Of a stretch of DNA of 64,000 nt, positions 9,221 through 18,581 are shown piece by piece. Location: positions 3,242,501 to 3,306,500 of the forward strand of contig AP018794.1 of assembly GCA_009731425.1 (NCBI GenBank), given 5' to 3'. The position numbers were made by a program, and so were the translations under genes. This DNA comes from Lachnospiraceae bacterium KM106-2. GTDB lineage: Bacteria; Bacillota; Clostridia; Lachnospirales; Lachnospiraceae. A model generated the notes under the pieces. It saw only the letters and a list, made by a program, of their open reading frames with translations, was not told the DNA's origin and did no database searches. The stretch's first letter is position 1. The number at the start of each line of letters is the position of its first letter.

Positions 9221-10420
9221 TTATTGTAAAAATTTATCCATCAATGTGTAGCCATCTTCAATATAGATTCTTCCGGCCTTTGCATGGGCTTCGTCATATA
9301 ACCACTCTTTATGAAGTGGATTTGTGCTATCATAAAGCATATACGGAACAGGGTCACCAGTATGAGTTCTACATGCAATTGGAGTTGGATGGTCTGGTAA
9401 TATTAGCATACGATACGAAATGCCCGCCTGTTCCATTTCCTGCCTAATAATTCTTACGACTTTATGATCAATACTTTCGATTGCTTCAATTTTATTTGGA
9501 ATGCTTCCTTGATGCCCCATTTCATCAGGTGCTTCAATATGAACATATACAAAATCATAATCATCTTTAACCAACGCTTGAACTGCAGCTTTTGCTTTGC
9601 CTTCATAATTAGTATGAAGTGTTCCGTCTGCGCCTTCTACGATAATATTCTTCATTCCTGCGCCTACTGCAATCCCTTTTAATAAATCTACTGCTGATAT
9701 CATAACACCTTTTTTATGGTACTTTTCTTCAAAAGAATCTAATGCAGGTCTTGTACCAGCTCCCCAGAACCATAAGGAGTTCGCTTTATGAAGACCTTTT
9801 TTGGCTCTCTCAATATTTAGCGGATGCTGATTCAAGATATCATAGCTTTTCTTCATCATTTCTCTTAATGTATTATCTTGTGGCAGATATTCGCCAATGA
9901 CTCTGCCAAGTATATCATGAGGAGGTGTTAACTCAACTACCTGCCCATGATCCCAGATAGTCAAATGACGATAACTGGTACCCACATAGTATTTATAAAT
10001 TTCATTTTCTAATTCTTCCTTTACTGCTTTCATCAAGATTGCCGCATCTTCTGTTGATATCTCATCGGAACTATGATCAATGATCGTCTTCTGCTCATAA
10101 GGAAGATTATCATCGGATACCGTTACAATATTACAACGAATTGCAATATCCGTTGATTTCATATCAACACCAATACTTAACGCTTCGAGAGGGGAACGTC
10201 CTGTATAATATTTCTTTGGATCATATCCCATAACTGCTAGATTTGCAGTATCACTTCCCGGTTTCATTCCATTTGGAATGGTATGTACTAATCCTATTTC
10301 TGATATTTTAGCCAGTTCATCCATTGCAGGTGTTTTCGCATATGCAAGGGGAGTCTTTCCTCCAAGTTCCTCTATTGGCTCATCTGCCATTCCATCACCT
10401 AAAACTACCACATATTTCAT
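9221..10420 (-). CDS. Archaeal-type iPGM family protein, putative homoserine kinase
   Basis: The 399-residue product belongs to the alkaline-phosphatase superfamily branch of cofactor-independent phosphoglycerate mutases (ApgM). Metal-site residues visible are D9 in VLGDGMAD, the SDTAN nucleophile segment near residue 56, HIEAPDEMGHQG near residue 293, and LPDHPTP plus HTGDPVPY near the end. Sitting between hom and lysC, it fits the subfamily proposed to act as an alternative homoserine kinase in organisms without ThrB of the GHMP family. No thrB or thrC is in this window. Phosphoglycerate mutase activity remains the alternative. The start has AAAGAGG upstream. Confidence 0.8.
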   Translation of the reverse strand: MKYVVVLGDGMADEPIEELGGKTPLAYAKTPAMDELAKISEIGLVHTIPNGMKPGSDTANLAVMGYDPKKYYTGRSPLEALSIGVDMKSTDIAIRCNIVTVSDDNLPYEQKTIIDHSSDEISTEDAAILMKAVKEELENEIYKYYVGTSYRHLTIWDHGQVVELTPPHDILGRVIGEYLPQDNTLREMMKKSYDILNQHPLNIERAKKGLHKANSLWFWGAGTRPALDSFEEKYHKKGVMISAVDLLKGIAVGAGMKNIIVEGADGTLHTNYEGKAKAAVQALVKDDYDFVYVHIEAPDEMGHQGSIPNKIEAIESIDHKVVRIIRQEMEQAGISYRMLILPDHPTPIACRTHTGDPVPYMLYDSTNPLHKEWLYDEAHAKAGRIYIEDGYTLMDKFLQ

Positions 10421-10487
10421 AATACTATACCTCTTTTCCTACACTGAACTGTTGATAAGTATTAAATCTAATAATAAATCATATAAA

Positions 10488-10527
10488 AGTAGGCGTTAAA
10501 TCATAACAAAGCCTGTGATTCAACGCC
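10488..10527 (-). terminator. Terminator-like hairpin between hom and the putative homoserine kinase
   Basis: GGCGTTGAATCA pairs with TGATTTAACGCC (12 bp, one G-U pair; arms at 10492-10503 and 10516-10527), followed on the minus strand by TACTTTTATA. It would end or attenuate hom transcripts before the next gene, whose start is about 70 bp on. Confidence 0.65.
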
Positions 10528-10547
10528 CACTCATAAGTGCTGTTTTA

Positions 10548-11753
10548 TTAAAATGCTACTCGTATCATGCTAAGTACTCCATCTACTTTCGCAATTTTTT
10601 CTTTAAATACCTTTTCAGCCAACTCATCAGTAATAAATGCAAATTCACCTTTTACATCTGCATTTATTATTTGAACATTGTCAAATAACTCACTAACGAT
10701 ATTCTTTTTGTCTTCTGGTACACGTACAAAGAATCGATGTTTCGCATCTTCAATGTTTGCTAATTCAAGCTTCTTGTTGCTCCAAATTGTCATGATATTT
10801 GTACCTTCATGTTTTGCAGCATCAATCACATCAGCAACTACTGCACTTGCAGTTGGAAGCTTTCCTGCTCCCTTACCATAAAACATAACATCTCCAAGAA
10901 CATTACCCTTTACAAAAATTCCATTAAATACATCATTTACACTATATAATGGATGCGTTTGATCGATCATCATTGGGGCTACCATGGCATATACTTTGCC
11001 ATCAACTCTTCTACTCGTTCCGAAGATCTTAATGCTTGCATTGATTGCTTTTGCATATTTAATATCGACATCTGTTATTTTAGTAATTCCTTCAGTATAA
11101 ATATCTTCATAATCCACTTGCATTCCATATGCTAAAGAAGTTAAGATAGCAATCTTTCTGCAAGCATCATATCCTTCTACATCTGCTTCCGGATTACGTT
11201 CTGCATAACCTTTTTCTTGAGCATCTTTTAATACAGTATCAAAATCAAGACCTTCATTTGTCATCTTAGTCAAGATATAATTCGTTGTACCATTTAAGAT
11301 ACCAGTTATTTCTTCAATTTCATCAGCTGTTAACGATTGATTCAATGGTCTAATGATTGGAATACCACCGCCAACACTTGCCTCGAATAAGAAGTTAACA
11401 CTTTTTTCTCTTGCAATGGCAAGTAACTCAGAACCATGTTTTGCAACTAATTCTTTATTTGATGTACATACGCTCTTACCATTTTCAAGCGCCTGTTTTA
11501 CAAATTCGTACGCTGGATGAATTCCACCCATTGTCTCTACGATAATTGACACCTCTGGATCATTAACAATAATGTTATAATCATTTACAATCTTATCTTG
11601 AATTGGATCTCCTGTAAAATCTTTGCGATCAAGAATATACTTTACATTAATTGGCTGTCCAGCCTTCTTTGTAATACTCTCTCTATTGGTATCTAATACT
11701 TCTACCACACCAGAACCAACGGTACCGTATCCTAACACACTAACATTTATCAT
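10548..11753 (-). CDS. hom: Homoserine dehydrogenase
   Basis: Hom reduces aspartate semialdehyde to homoserine using NAD(P)H. The 401-residue protein has the N-terminal dinucleotide fold VLGYGTVGSG (residues 6-15), the substrate/catalytic region GGGIPIIRPL near 129-138 with the following GILNGTTNYIL, and a C-terminal ACT-like domain (from about HRFFVRVPED) that normally carries threonine feedback control. It starts 4 bp downstream of the pheB-like gene with GGGAG before the ATG, so the two are a coupled unit. Confidence 0.95.
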   Translation of the reverse strand: MINVSVLGYGTVGSGVVEVLDTNRESITKKAGQPINVKYILDRKDFTGDPIQDKIVNDYNIIVNDPEVSIIVETMGGIHPAYEFVKQALENGKSVCTSNKELVAKHGSELLAIAREKSVNFLFEASVGGGIPIIRPLNQSLTADEIEEITGILNGTTNYILTKMTNEGLDFDTVLKDAQEKGYAERNPEADVEGYDACRKIAILTSLAYGMQVDYEDIYTEGITKITDVDIKYAKAINASIKIFGTSRRVDGKVYAMVAPMMIDQTHPLYSVNDVFNGIFVKGNVLGDVMFYGKGAGKLPTASAVVADVIDAAKHEGTNIMTIWSNKKLELANIEDAKHRFFVRVPEDKKNIVSELFDNVQIINADVKGEFAFITDELAEKVFKEKIAKVDGVLSMIRVAF

Positions 11754-11757
11754 TTTG

Positions 11758-12204
11758 TCACTCCCTAGCTAATATTTTTAATTTATGAATTCCATCTAAC
11801 ATCTCAATATTATCAACAAGCATAGATACACTATCTGTTGTTGGAAGTATTTCAACACTTAATGTAATTAACGCTATACCATTGACTGGAATTGTTTGAT
11901 GTATTGTTAATATATTTGCCCCAACCTGCGCGACTTTATTAAGAACGCACGATAAAAGTCCCGGCTGGTCTTCCATTTGTAACATAAAAGTAATCGTTCT
12001 TCCTCTTGTATGCTCATGAAACGGAAAGATATCATCTTTATACTTGTAAAAAGAACTTCTACTAATACCAACCTTATCTGCAGCATCTTGAATTGTAATC
12101 GCTTTTTCCATCTCTAATAGTCGTTTTGCTTCCACTACTTTAAGCAAAACATCTGGAATCGCTTTCTTTTTTACTATATAATATTTTTCTTCTTCTTTCA
12201 TCAT
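11758..12204 (-). CDS. pheB: ACT domain protein with N-terminal HTH (PheB/UPF0735 family)
   Basis: Starting at the first of two adjacent ATGs at 12204 gives 148 residues, matching the roughly 147-residue UPF0735 (PheB/YszB) family; the longer reading to 12282 lacks a ribosome site. The N-terminal half has a helix-turn-helix-like segment (IQDAADKVGISRSSFYKYKDDIF) and the C-terminal half an ACT domain (MEDQPGLLSCVLNKVAQVGANILTIHQ). This suggests an amino-acid-responsive regulator. Tight linkage to hom hints that it senses an aspartate-family amino acid here, which is inference. Confidence 0.85.
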   Translation of the reverse strand: MMKEEEKYYIVKKKAIPDVLLKVVEAKRLLEMEKAITIQDAADKVGISRSSFYKYKDDIFPFHEHTRGRTITFMLQMEDQPGLLSCVLNKVAQVGANILTIHQTIPVNGIALITLSVEILPTTDSVSMLVDNIEMLDGIHKLKILARE

Positions 12205-12379
12205 ATCACCCTGAAGTGTATTTGTGACAAATACACTTGTTTTTCCTAGAAAGATATTAACATACTTTTCTAATAATATCAACTATTTTCCTTATAAAAA
12301 TACGTTAATTCAAATATCAGTTAATTTAATTATCTATCCAACAGACAGAATATATTTATTCCATACTCTATTATGAAAT

Positions 12380-12417
12380 AAAAAAAGCTGTGGACCTTGT
12401 TTCCAAAACCCACAACT
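12380..12417 (-). terminator. Terminator downstream of cheW
   Basis: An 8-bp stem (12386-12393 with 12410-12417, one G-U pair) is followed on the minus strand by TTTTTTT. It lies 17 bp after the cheW stop. Confidence 0.8.
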
Positions 12418-12433
12418 CATTTCTAAACAAGCA

Positions 12434-12898
12434 TTATGCTTCTTGTTTTACAAGACTCTTCATAGACTCTTTCTCAACTTCAGAAAATACACCTTCCACA
12501 TTAATAGTGATCACAAGTTGTTTGTTTACATTTGCAATTTTCTCAATATATGAAGTCTCTTCTGATTGAACAATAACTGGCGTATTACTAAATGCATCGT
12601 CATTTAATTCTACAATTTCACTTACATCATCTACCACAAAAGCTACAAGCATATCATTTACACTGACAATGATCATCTGTGTTTTATCATCAATCTTTCT
12701 TGCTGGTAAATTAAACTTAGCTCTAAGGCTGAAAATTGGAATTACGTCACCTCTTAAATTGATAATTCCTTCAATATAAGAAGGAGCATTAGGAACAGGT
12801 GTTGTTACTCCATATTTTTCGATTCCCTTTACCTTGGCGATATCAATTCCATAAAGTTCATTTCCTACATGAAATAATACTTGTTTTGTAACTGCCAT
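12434..12898 (-). CDS. cheW: Chemotaxis coupling protein CheW
   Basis: The 154-residue protein is a single CheW-like SH3-type domain: FHVGNELYGIDIAKVKGIEK at the start, then GIINLRGDVIPIFSLRAKFNL near residues 44-64 (the NLRG segment conserved at the receptor/CheA interface), and a C-terminal strand region. CheW links chemoreceptors to CheA at the membrane array. The gene stands alone with its own AGGAGG site and terminator, separate from any cheA operon in this window. An MCP gene lies at 25.4-27.1 kb. Confidence 0.92.
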   Translation of the reverse strand: MAVTKQVLFHVGNELYGIDIAKVKGIEKYGVTTPVPNAPSYIEGIINLRGDVIPIFSLRAKFNLPARKIDDKTQMIIVSVNDMLVAFVVDDVSEIVELNDDAFSNTPVIVQSEETSYIEKIANVNKQLVITINVEGVFSEVEKESMKSLVKQEA

Positions 12899-12932
12899 AT
12901 AAAAAGCCTCCTTTTCTTTCGTATGATTTATT

Positions 12933-14043
12933 TTACTTTTTAATATTCTTCCACTTTAAAAAAGCATTAATAAATGGATCCAAATTACCATCTAATACGC
13001 TTGAAACATTACCGACTTCTTCATTGGTCCTATGATCCTTAACAAGCGTATAAGGCTGCATAACATAAGATCTGATCTGATTGCCCCACCCAATATCTTT
13101 TACTTCGCCTCGAATGCCAGCTTCTTTCTGAAGATTCTCTTGCTGTTTCAATAAATAAAGTTTTGCCTTTAACATTTGCATTGCTTTATCTTTATTCATA
13201 TGCTGAGAACGTTCATTCTGACATTGTACTACAATACCTGATGGGAAATGCGTAATACGAATTGCAGAAGATGTCTTATTAATATGCTGTCCACCAGCAC
13301 CGCTTGAGCGATAAGTATCAATTCTGATATCATCGTCATTGATTTCTACATCTACATCTTCCTCAATATCCGGCATAACATCACATGATACAAATGAAGT
13401 CTGTCTCTTTCCAGCCGCATTAAATGGCGAGATACGAACTAAACGATGAACACCATGTTCTGATTTCAGATATCCATAGGCATTTTCACCCTTTACTTCA
13501 ATCGTAACAGATTTTAAACCTGCTTCCTCACCATCTAAGAAATCGATAATTTCAGTTTGGAAGCCTTTTTTATCAGCCCATCTCTGATACATACGACATA
13601 ACATGCTTGCCCAGTCACAGCTCTCTGTTCCACCGGCACCTGCATGTAACGTTAAGATCGCATTATCTCTATCATATTCTTCGGATAATAAGGTGCTGAT
13701 TCTTAGTGTCTCAAACTCTGCAATAAATTCATCGATCGCCTCCTTGACCTCTGGAATCAAGGAAGCATCATTTTCTTCATAACCCATTTCTAATAATGTC
13801 TCAACATCTTCGTAAGCGGTCTGAAGCTCTTTATATTTTGTTATTGTATCTTTAAGATTTTTAAGCTCCTTCATAGATACTTGGGACTTTTCTGCATCAT
13901 CCCAAAAATCAGGCGCTTCCATTAGAAGTTCAAGTTCTTCCACCCTTAGCTTTTTATTCGCTAAGTCAAAGTGAATCCCCCACTTCTTTTAATGGTTGTT
14001 CATAAGTTCCTAGTGTATATTTGAACTGATCTAATTCAACCAT
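12933..14043 (-). CDS. prfB: Peptide chain release factor 2, programmed +1 frameshift
   Basis: RF2 releases peptides at UGA and UAA. The gene is read in two frames: 25 codons from ATG at 14043 (MVELDQFKYTL...VGDSL), then an in-frame TGA, then a +1 shift continuing DLANKKLRVEELELL to the stop at 12933, 369 residues in all. The peptidyl-hydrolysis GGQ motif (SGAGGQHINKT) is present in the C-terminal half. The ATG has AGGGGTG upstream (13 bp after secA's stop), so it is probably cotranscribed with secA. RF2 length is normal only if the shift occurs. Confidence 0.95.
13965..13981 (-). promoter_or_regulatory. prfB +1 frameshift site
   Basis: On the coding strand the order is GGGGG (internal Shine-Dalgarno-like), ATTCA, then CTT TGA C. 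TGA is codon 26. Slipping one base at CTT-T puts the ribosome on GAC TTA GCG. This is the classic autoregulatory arrangement: scarce RF2 gives slow UGA termination and more frameshifting. Confidence 0.93.
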
Positions 14044-14062
14044 TTATTTCACCCCTTTATAA

Positions 14063-16633
14063 CTAGAATTTTCTACCACAGCATTGTTTATATTTTCTGC
14101 CACTTCCGCAAGGGCATGGATCATTTGGCTGAACCTTTTTAGTCTTTCTTTTAACTGGACCTTTGCTTGCTGATTCATCCATATTAGTTCCTGTTACTTG
14201 AGCAACTTGTTCTCTTTCTACGTTTTGTTCAATACGAACATGCATTAATGCTTTTACTGTATCTTCACTAATAGAATCGATCATAGCATCAAACATCTCG
14301 AATCCAGCAAATTTATATTCTACTAATGGATCTCTTTGACCATATGCTTGAAGACCAATACCTTGACGTAACTGATCCATATCATCGATATGATCCATCC
14401 ATTTATGATCAATTACTTTTAATAAGATAACACGTTCGATTTCACGAAGCGCTTCCTGTTCTGGGAACTCAGCTTCTTTTGCTTCATATAACTTAACAAC
14501 ATCTTCTTTGATCAGTTGTGTTAATTCATCTTTTGACATGTGTTTCTTTTGTTCTTCTGTTAACGTAACAGGTTCCATTGGGAAAATAGGAATTAATAAT
14601 TCATTTAATTCATTCAAATTCCATTCTTCTGCATCCTGTTCTCCACTAACACAATGATTAACACATTTCTCAGCAGTATCAGTGATCATCTTGTAGATGG
14701 TATCTCTCATACTTTCGCCGTCTAATACTTTACGACGTTCTTTATAGATTACTTCACGCTGTTCGTTATTAACTTGATCATATTCTAATAAATTCTTACG
14801 AATACCGAAGTTATTATTTTCAATCTTCTCTTGTGCTTTTTGAATTGCGTTACTTAACATCTTATGTTCAATCTGTTGACCTTCTTCAATTCCTAATGAA
14901 TTAAAGATACTCATAAGACGTTCAGAACTGAATAAACGCATTAAATCGTCTTCAAGAGAGATATAGAATCTAGATTCACCTGGATCACCTTGACGACCAG
15001 CACGACCTCTTAACTGATTATCAATACGACGTGATTCGTGACGTTCTGTACCGATGATCTTAAGACCGCCTACTTCTGTAACTCCTTCGCCAAGTTTAAT
15101 ATCAGTACCACGACCAGCCATATTAGTTGCAATCGTTACTGCATTTAATTGACCAGCATCTGCGATGATCTCTGCTTCTAACTCATGGAATTTTGCATTT
15201 AAGACTTTATGAGGAACACCTTTTTTCTTTAAGGCTTCACTAATTTCTTCTGATGCTTCAATTGTGATTGTACCAACCAATACTGGCTGTCCAACTTTAT
15301 GAGCTTCTACAACTTCATTTACAATTGCATTCATCTTTTCTTTCTTAGTCTTATATACAGCATCTTGATAATCTTTACGAACAACTGGTAAGTTAGTTGG
15401 AACTTCTACAACATCCATGCCGTAGATTTCACGGAATTCTTTTTCTTCTGTCTTAGCAGTACCAGTCATACCACATTTCTTGCCATATTTGTTAAAGAAG
15501 TTCTGGAATGTGATCGTTGCTAATGTTTTACTTTCACGTTTAACTTTAACATGTTCTTTCGCTTCAATTGCTTGATGTAAACCATCTGAATATCTTCTAC
15601 CTGGCATAATACGTCCAGTAAATTCATCAACGATCAATACTTGATCATCTTTTACAACATAATCCTTATCACGGAACATTAAATTGTGTGCACGAAGCGC
15701 TAAAATAATGTTATGTTGGATTTCAAGATTTTCTGGATCAGCAAGGTTTTCGATGTGGAAGAATTTCTCTACCTTCTTTACACCCTCTTCTGTTAAGTTA
15801 ACGTTCTTATCCTTTTCATTAACTACGAAGTCACCAGTCTCTGTTGTCTCTTCTTTCATTAAGATATCCATTTTGGATAATTCTTTTTCTTTACCTTTTA
15901 CAAGTTGTCTTGCTAAGGTATCACAAGCTTCGTATAATCTTGTTGATTTTCCGCTTTGTCCAGAAATGATCAATGGAGTTCTTGCTTCATCGATCAATAC
16001 AGAATCGACCTCATCGATGATAGCATAATGAAGATCTCTCATTACTAATTCTTCTTTGTAAATAACCATGTTATCACGAAGGTAATCAAATCCTAATTCA
16101 TTATTTGTTGCATAAGTAATATCACAGTTATATGCTTCTCTTCTCTCATCATTATCTAATGCGTTAAGAACAACACCTACTGTAAGACCTAAGAATTCAT
16201 GAATCTGTCCCATCCACTCAGCATCACGTTTTGCTAAGTAATCATTAACTGTAACGATGTGAACACCTTCACCCTCTAATGCATTTAAATAAGCAGGTAA
16301 AGTGGAAACTAATGTCTTACCTTCACCAGTACGCATTTCTGTGATACGACCTTGATGAAGAATAATACCACCGATTAACTGAACGCGGTAATGTCTCATT
16401 CCAAGAACACGACTAGAAGCCTCTCTTACTGTTGCATATGCCTCCGGCAAAATATCATCTAATGTTTCGCCATTTTTTAGTCTATTCTTAAATTCTTCCG
16501 TTTTTGCTCGTAATTCTGCATCTGAAAGCTTCTGAAATTCTGGTTCTAATGCTTCAATTTTATCAGCGATCGGATAAATTCTTTTTAATTCTCTTTCACT
16601 GTGTGTACCAAATATTTTTTGAATGAATCCCAT
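14063..16633 (-). CDS. secA: Preprotein translocase ATPase SecA
   Basis: SecA drives Sec-dependent export through SecYEG. The 856-residue product has Walker [10 protein letters not shown] near residue 101-109, the [20 protein letters not shown]-type motif, the preprotein cross-linking region, GMTGTA, and [17 protein letters not shown] and [12 protein letters not shown] helicase motifs. It ends in the zinc-binding SecB/ribosome-contact tail [13 protein letters not shown]. Length is typical. A ribosome site AGGAG is 8 bases before the ATG. A TATAAT-like box lies at 16691-16696 but its -35 is weak. prfB follows 19 bp after. Confidence 0.97.
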   Translation of the reverse strand: MGFIQKIFGTHSERELKRIYPIADKIEALEPEFQKLSDAELRAKTEEFKNRLKNGETLDDILPEAYATVREASSRVLGMRHYRVQLIGGIILHQGRITEMRTGEGKTLVSTLPAYLNALEGEGVHIVTVNDYLAKRDAEWMGQIHEFLGLTVGVVLNALDNDERREAYNCDITYATNNELGFDYLRDNMVIYKEELVMRDLHYAIIDEVDSVLIDEARTPLIISGQSGKSTRLYEACDTLARQLVKGKEKELSKMDILMKEETTETGDFVVNEKDKNVNLTEEGVKKVEKFFHIENLADPENLEIQHNIILALRAHNLMFRDKDYVVKDDQVLIVDEFTGRIMPGRRYSDGLHQAIEAKEHVKVKRESKTLATITFQNFFNKYGKKCGMTGTAKTEEKEFREIYGMDVVEVPTNLPVVRKDYQDAVYKTKKEKMNAIVNEVVEAHKVGQPVLVGTITIEASEEISEALKKKGVPHKVLNAKFHELEAEIIADAGQLNAVTIATNMAGRGTDIKLGEGVTEVGGLKIIGTERHESRRIDNQLRGRAGRQGDPGESRFYISLEDDLMRLFSSERLMSIFNSLGIEEGQQIEHKMLSNAIQKAQEKIENNNFGIRKNLLEYDQVNNEQREVIYKERRKVLDGESMRDTIYKMITDTAEKCVNHCVSGEQDAEEWNLNELNELLIPIFPMEPVTLTEEQKKHMSKDELTQLIKEDVVKLYEAKEAEFPEQEALREIERVILLKVIDHKWMDHIDDMDQLRQGIGLQAYGQRDPLVEYKFAGFEMFDAMIDSISEDTVKALMHVRIEQNVEREQVAQVTGTNMDESASKGPVKRKTKKVQPNDPCPCGSGRKYKQCCGRKF

Positions 16634-16837
16634 ATTTCCACTCCTGTACTCTATATATTAACAATAAGTATTCCCAATTGTTTAAATCAAATTATATTGT
16701 AACATTTGTAACCATAGTAAGCAACTTATTTTTTAATACAATCCCAAATTTTAGCAGTTTATATACATTCTTAGTATTTTTAGGTTTTCACAGGCCAAAA
16801 AGAGGTTCTCATACATTTTAGCTCTTTCTTTATATAT

Positions 16838-16869
16838 ATAAAAAGAGGCTGCTAAAAAGCAACCTCTTT
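16838..16869 (-). terminator. Terminator downstream of hpf
   Basis: A 12-bp stem (16842-16853 with 16858-16869, one G-U) and 4-base loop are followed on the minus strand by TTTTTATATA. It lies 10 bp after the hpf stop and separates hpf from secA. Confidence 0.88.
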
Positions 16870-16879
16870 ACTCTAACTA

Positions 16880-17410
16880 TTAAAACTCTGGTTCGATCAA
16901 ACCATAAGTATTTCCTTTTCTTTTATAAACAACATTTACTTCGTTTGTACCTGCATTACGAAATACATAGAAGTTATGTCCTGATAATTCCATCTGTATA
17001 CAAGCTTCTTCTGCATCCATTGGCTTCATTGCGAATCGTTTAGAACGAATGATCTTGATTTCATCCTCATCGTCTTCCATTTCCTCTTCCATAAATGCTT
17101 TATTGAAGTTAATTACTGCTTGCTTTTGTTCTATCAATTTATTCTTGTATCTTCGTAATTGACGTTCGATAATCTCCTCTACTAAATCAATTGAAACATA
17201 CATATCATTGCTTACTTGCTCTGCTCTTACAATTGTCCCCTTCATAGGAATTGTGATCTCAATCTTTTGACGATCTTTTTCAACACTTAGTGTTACATGG
17301 ACTTCTGTTTCAGTCGTAAAGTAACGTTCCAGCTTTCCAATCTTTTCATAGATTGCTGCTTTTAATCCCTCTGTAACATCAATGTTCTTTCCGCTTATAA
17401 TATAACGCAT
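16880..17410 (-). CDS. hpf: Long-form ribosome hibernation promoting factor
   Basis: HPF binds 30S in the mRNA channel and drives 100S dimer formation in stationary phase. Starting at the ATG with AAGGAG upstream (17410) gives 176 residues; the upstream extension to 17449 has no ribosome site. The N-terminal S30AE domain starts IISGKNIDVTEGLKAAI, and the C-terminal dimerization domain ends with VYKRKGNTYGLIEPEF, typical of the long form. An acidic linker (EEEMEDDEDEI) joins them. It is monocistronic. Confidence 0.95.
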   Translation of the reverse strand: MRYIISGKNIDVTEGLKAAIYEKIGKLERYFTTETEVHVTLSVEKDRQKIEITIPMKGTIVRAEQVSNDMYVSIDLVEEIIERQLRRYKNKLIEQKQAVINFNKAFMEEEMEDDEDEIKIIRSKRFAMKPMDAEEACIQMELSGHNFYVFRNAGTNEVNVVYKRKGNTYGLIEPEF

Positions 17411-18010
17411 AATGTCCAACTCCTTTTTGGCTCCTGTAATAAATGTCATTACAAAAAGGCTTTTTTTTTAAACCATTTTTGAAAAATAGTTTAGTACATT
17501 TTGCTTGATCTATAAGACAAGTAAATTGATACTTATATATTACCATACTTTACTATTCTGAACAACTATCTAAATGTTACAAAAATACAAGCGAATTTTC
17601 ATACAATTAAAACTATTTACATCTCAAGTCTCTTTTATTTGACAATTAGCATGTCAATACCAAAGTCAGTTTTTTTCATAAAGAACTGCATTTTTATCAT
17701 ATGCGACAAAACAAATATTCGATTCCTCAGATTTAAATTCACATCCCTATCCACATATCGTCCTGTGGATAAAGTGGATAACTTAGTGCATAACTTTATA
17801 TTATGGACTAAAACGTTAAATACTTGTGTGGATAACTTGTGAAACCTATAATTAGAAATCCACATACTCTTTTCCACATCTATCAATTTTTTCTATTTTA
17901 TTTGTGCAGATTATACAAATATGCATTTTCAAAAAAAGCATCCCTCAATGCTCTCCTGAATAAATTTCATACTATTGTTGTTAATTTCTTATATTATCAA
18001 AATTATACAA
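17411..18010. other. 600-bp intergenic region with DnaA-box cluster
   Basis: No convincing gene is seen; short frames on both strands lack ribosome sites and recognisable products. The left third is AT-rich and contains the hpf 5' region. The centre holds the DnaA-box cluster listed separately. The right part (17880-18010) is AT-rich and contains nothing I can name. Confidence 0.6.
17747..17878. promoter_or_regulatory. Cluster of DnaA boxes
   Basis: Perfect TGTGGATAA (complement TTATCCACA) at 17764-17772 and 17827-17835. One-mismatch sites are at 17747-17755 (CTATCCACA), 17773-17781 (AGTGGATAA) and 17870-17878 (TTTTCCACA). Two-mismatch sites are at 17785-17793 and 17856-17864. The boxes 17764 and 17773 are directly adjacent. 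Clusters like this bind the initiator DnaA. No dnaA, dnaN or rpmH is nearby, so a secondary titration or regulatory site is more likely than oriC. Confidence 0.75.
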
Positions 18011-18385
18011 CTACTCTGGATGTTCTACAGATAATAGTATCTCTTTCTCATATTGTTCTATTTTTTCTGCCAAAAATGGTGCTAATCCAATAAATTCAGC
18101 CCCATATATGTAATTTTCACAATCGTCTTTGCTCTTTCGAACAATCTTTAATACTGCATAAAAGAACCTTTTCTCCCCTAGTTCAATCTTTCCATTAAAA
18201 TAGTAATTCACCGGCAGAGATGTCTCACTCTCAAATCCTATTCCGCTTTTTGAAATATTCATAACAGAAAGATCTGCGCTCAAATCCTTGATCACATTAT
18301 AATCTTGACGAAAAAGATGACTCACCTCCAAATGTAACGTGATCGGAAGTCTATGTTCTTTTCGCCTTTCTTCTCCATGATGCAT
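18011..18385 (-). CDS. PilZ domain protein (putative c-di-GMP receptor)
   Basis: The 124-residue protein is essentially one PilZ domain. The N-terminal ERRKEHRLPI supplies the RxxxR c-di-GMP clamp and DLSVMNISKSGIGFES supplies the (D/N)xSxxG motif; the following strand pattern ends with YIYGAEFIGLAP. Stand-alone PilZ proteins transmit c-di-GMP levels to motility or surface-polymer machinery. The ATG is preceded by GAGGTGATGATATT. Its partner cannot be read from the neighbours. Confidence 0.85.
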   Translation of the reverse strand: MHHGEERRKEHRLPITLHLEVSHLFRQDYNVIKDLSADLSVMNISKSGIGFESETSLPVNYYFNGKIELGEKRFFYAVLKIVRKSKDDCENYIYGAEFIGLAPFLAEKIEQYEKEILLSVEHPE

Positions 18386-18532
18386 AATATCATCACCTCA
18401 TTTACCTCTCTCTTATCTAACATTATATCAGTCAATGAGATTCATCGATAGGATTATTATATACAAACATCTCGCGTTTTATTACGGATTCTAGCTGGGG
18501 ATACCCCTTCGGAAACAATTAATATTCTATAT

Positions 18533-18572
18533 CAAAAAAAGCAGATAACATGTTCTCACATGTTATCTGCTT
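18533..18572 (-). terminator. Terminator downstream of NlpC/P60 gene
   Basis: Arms 18539-18552 and 18559-18572 (AAGCAGATAACATG and its complement) form a perfect 14-bp stem with a 6-base loop, followed by TTTTTT on the minus strand. Confidence 0.92.
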
Positions 18573-18581
18573 CTATATTTA

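Noticed and set aside
17747..17878. Calling the DnaA-box cluster oriC
   Set aside because: No dnaA, dnaN, rpmH or gyrase genes are nearby; the minus-strand core operons give no sign of an origin here.
17639..17886. Short frames on both strands in the hpf-PilZ gap
   Set aside because: They overlap each other and the DnaA boxes, have no ribosome site and no recognisable product.
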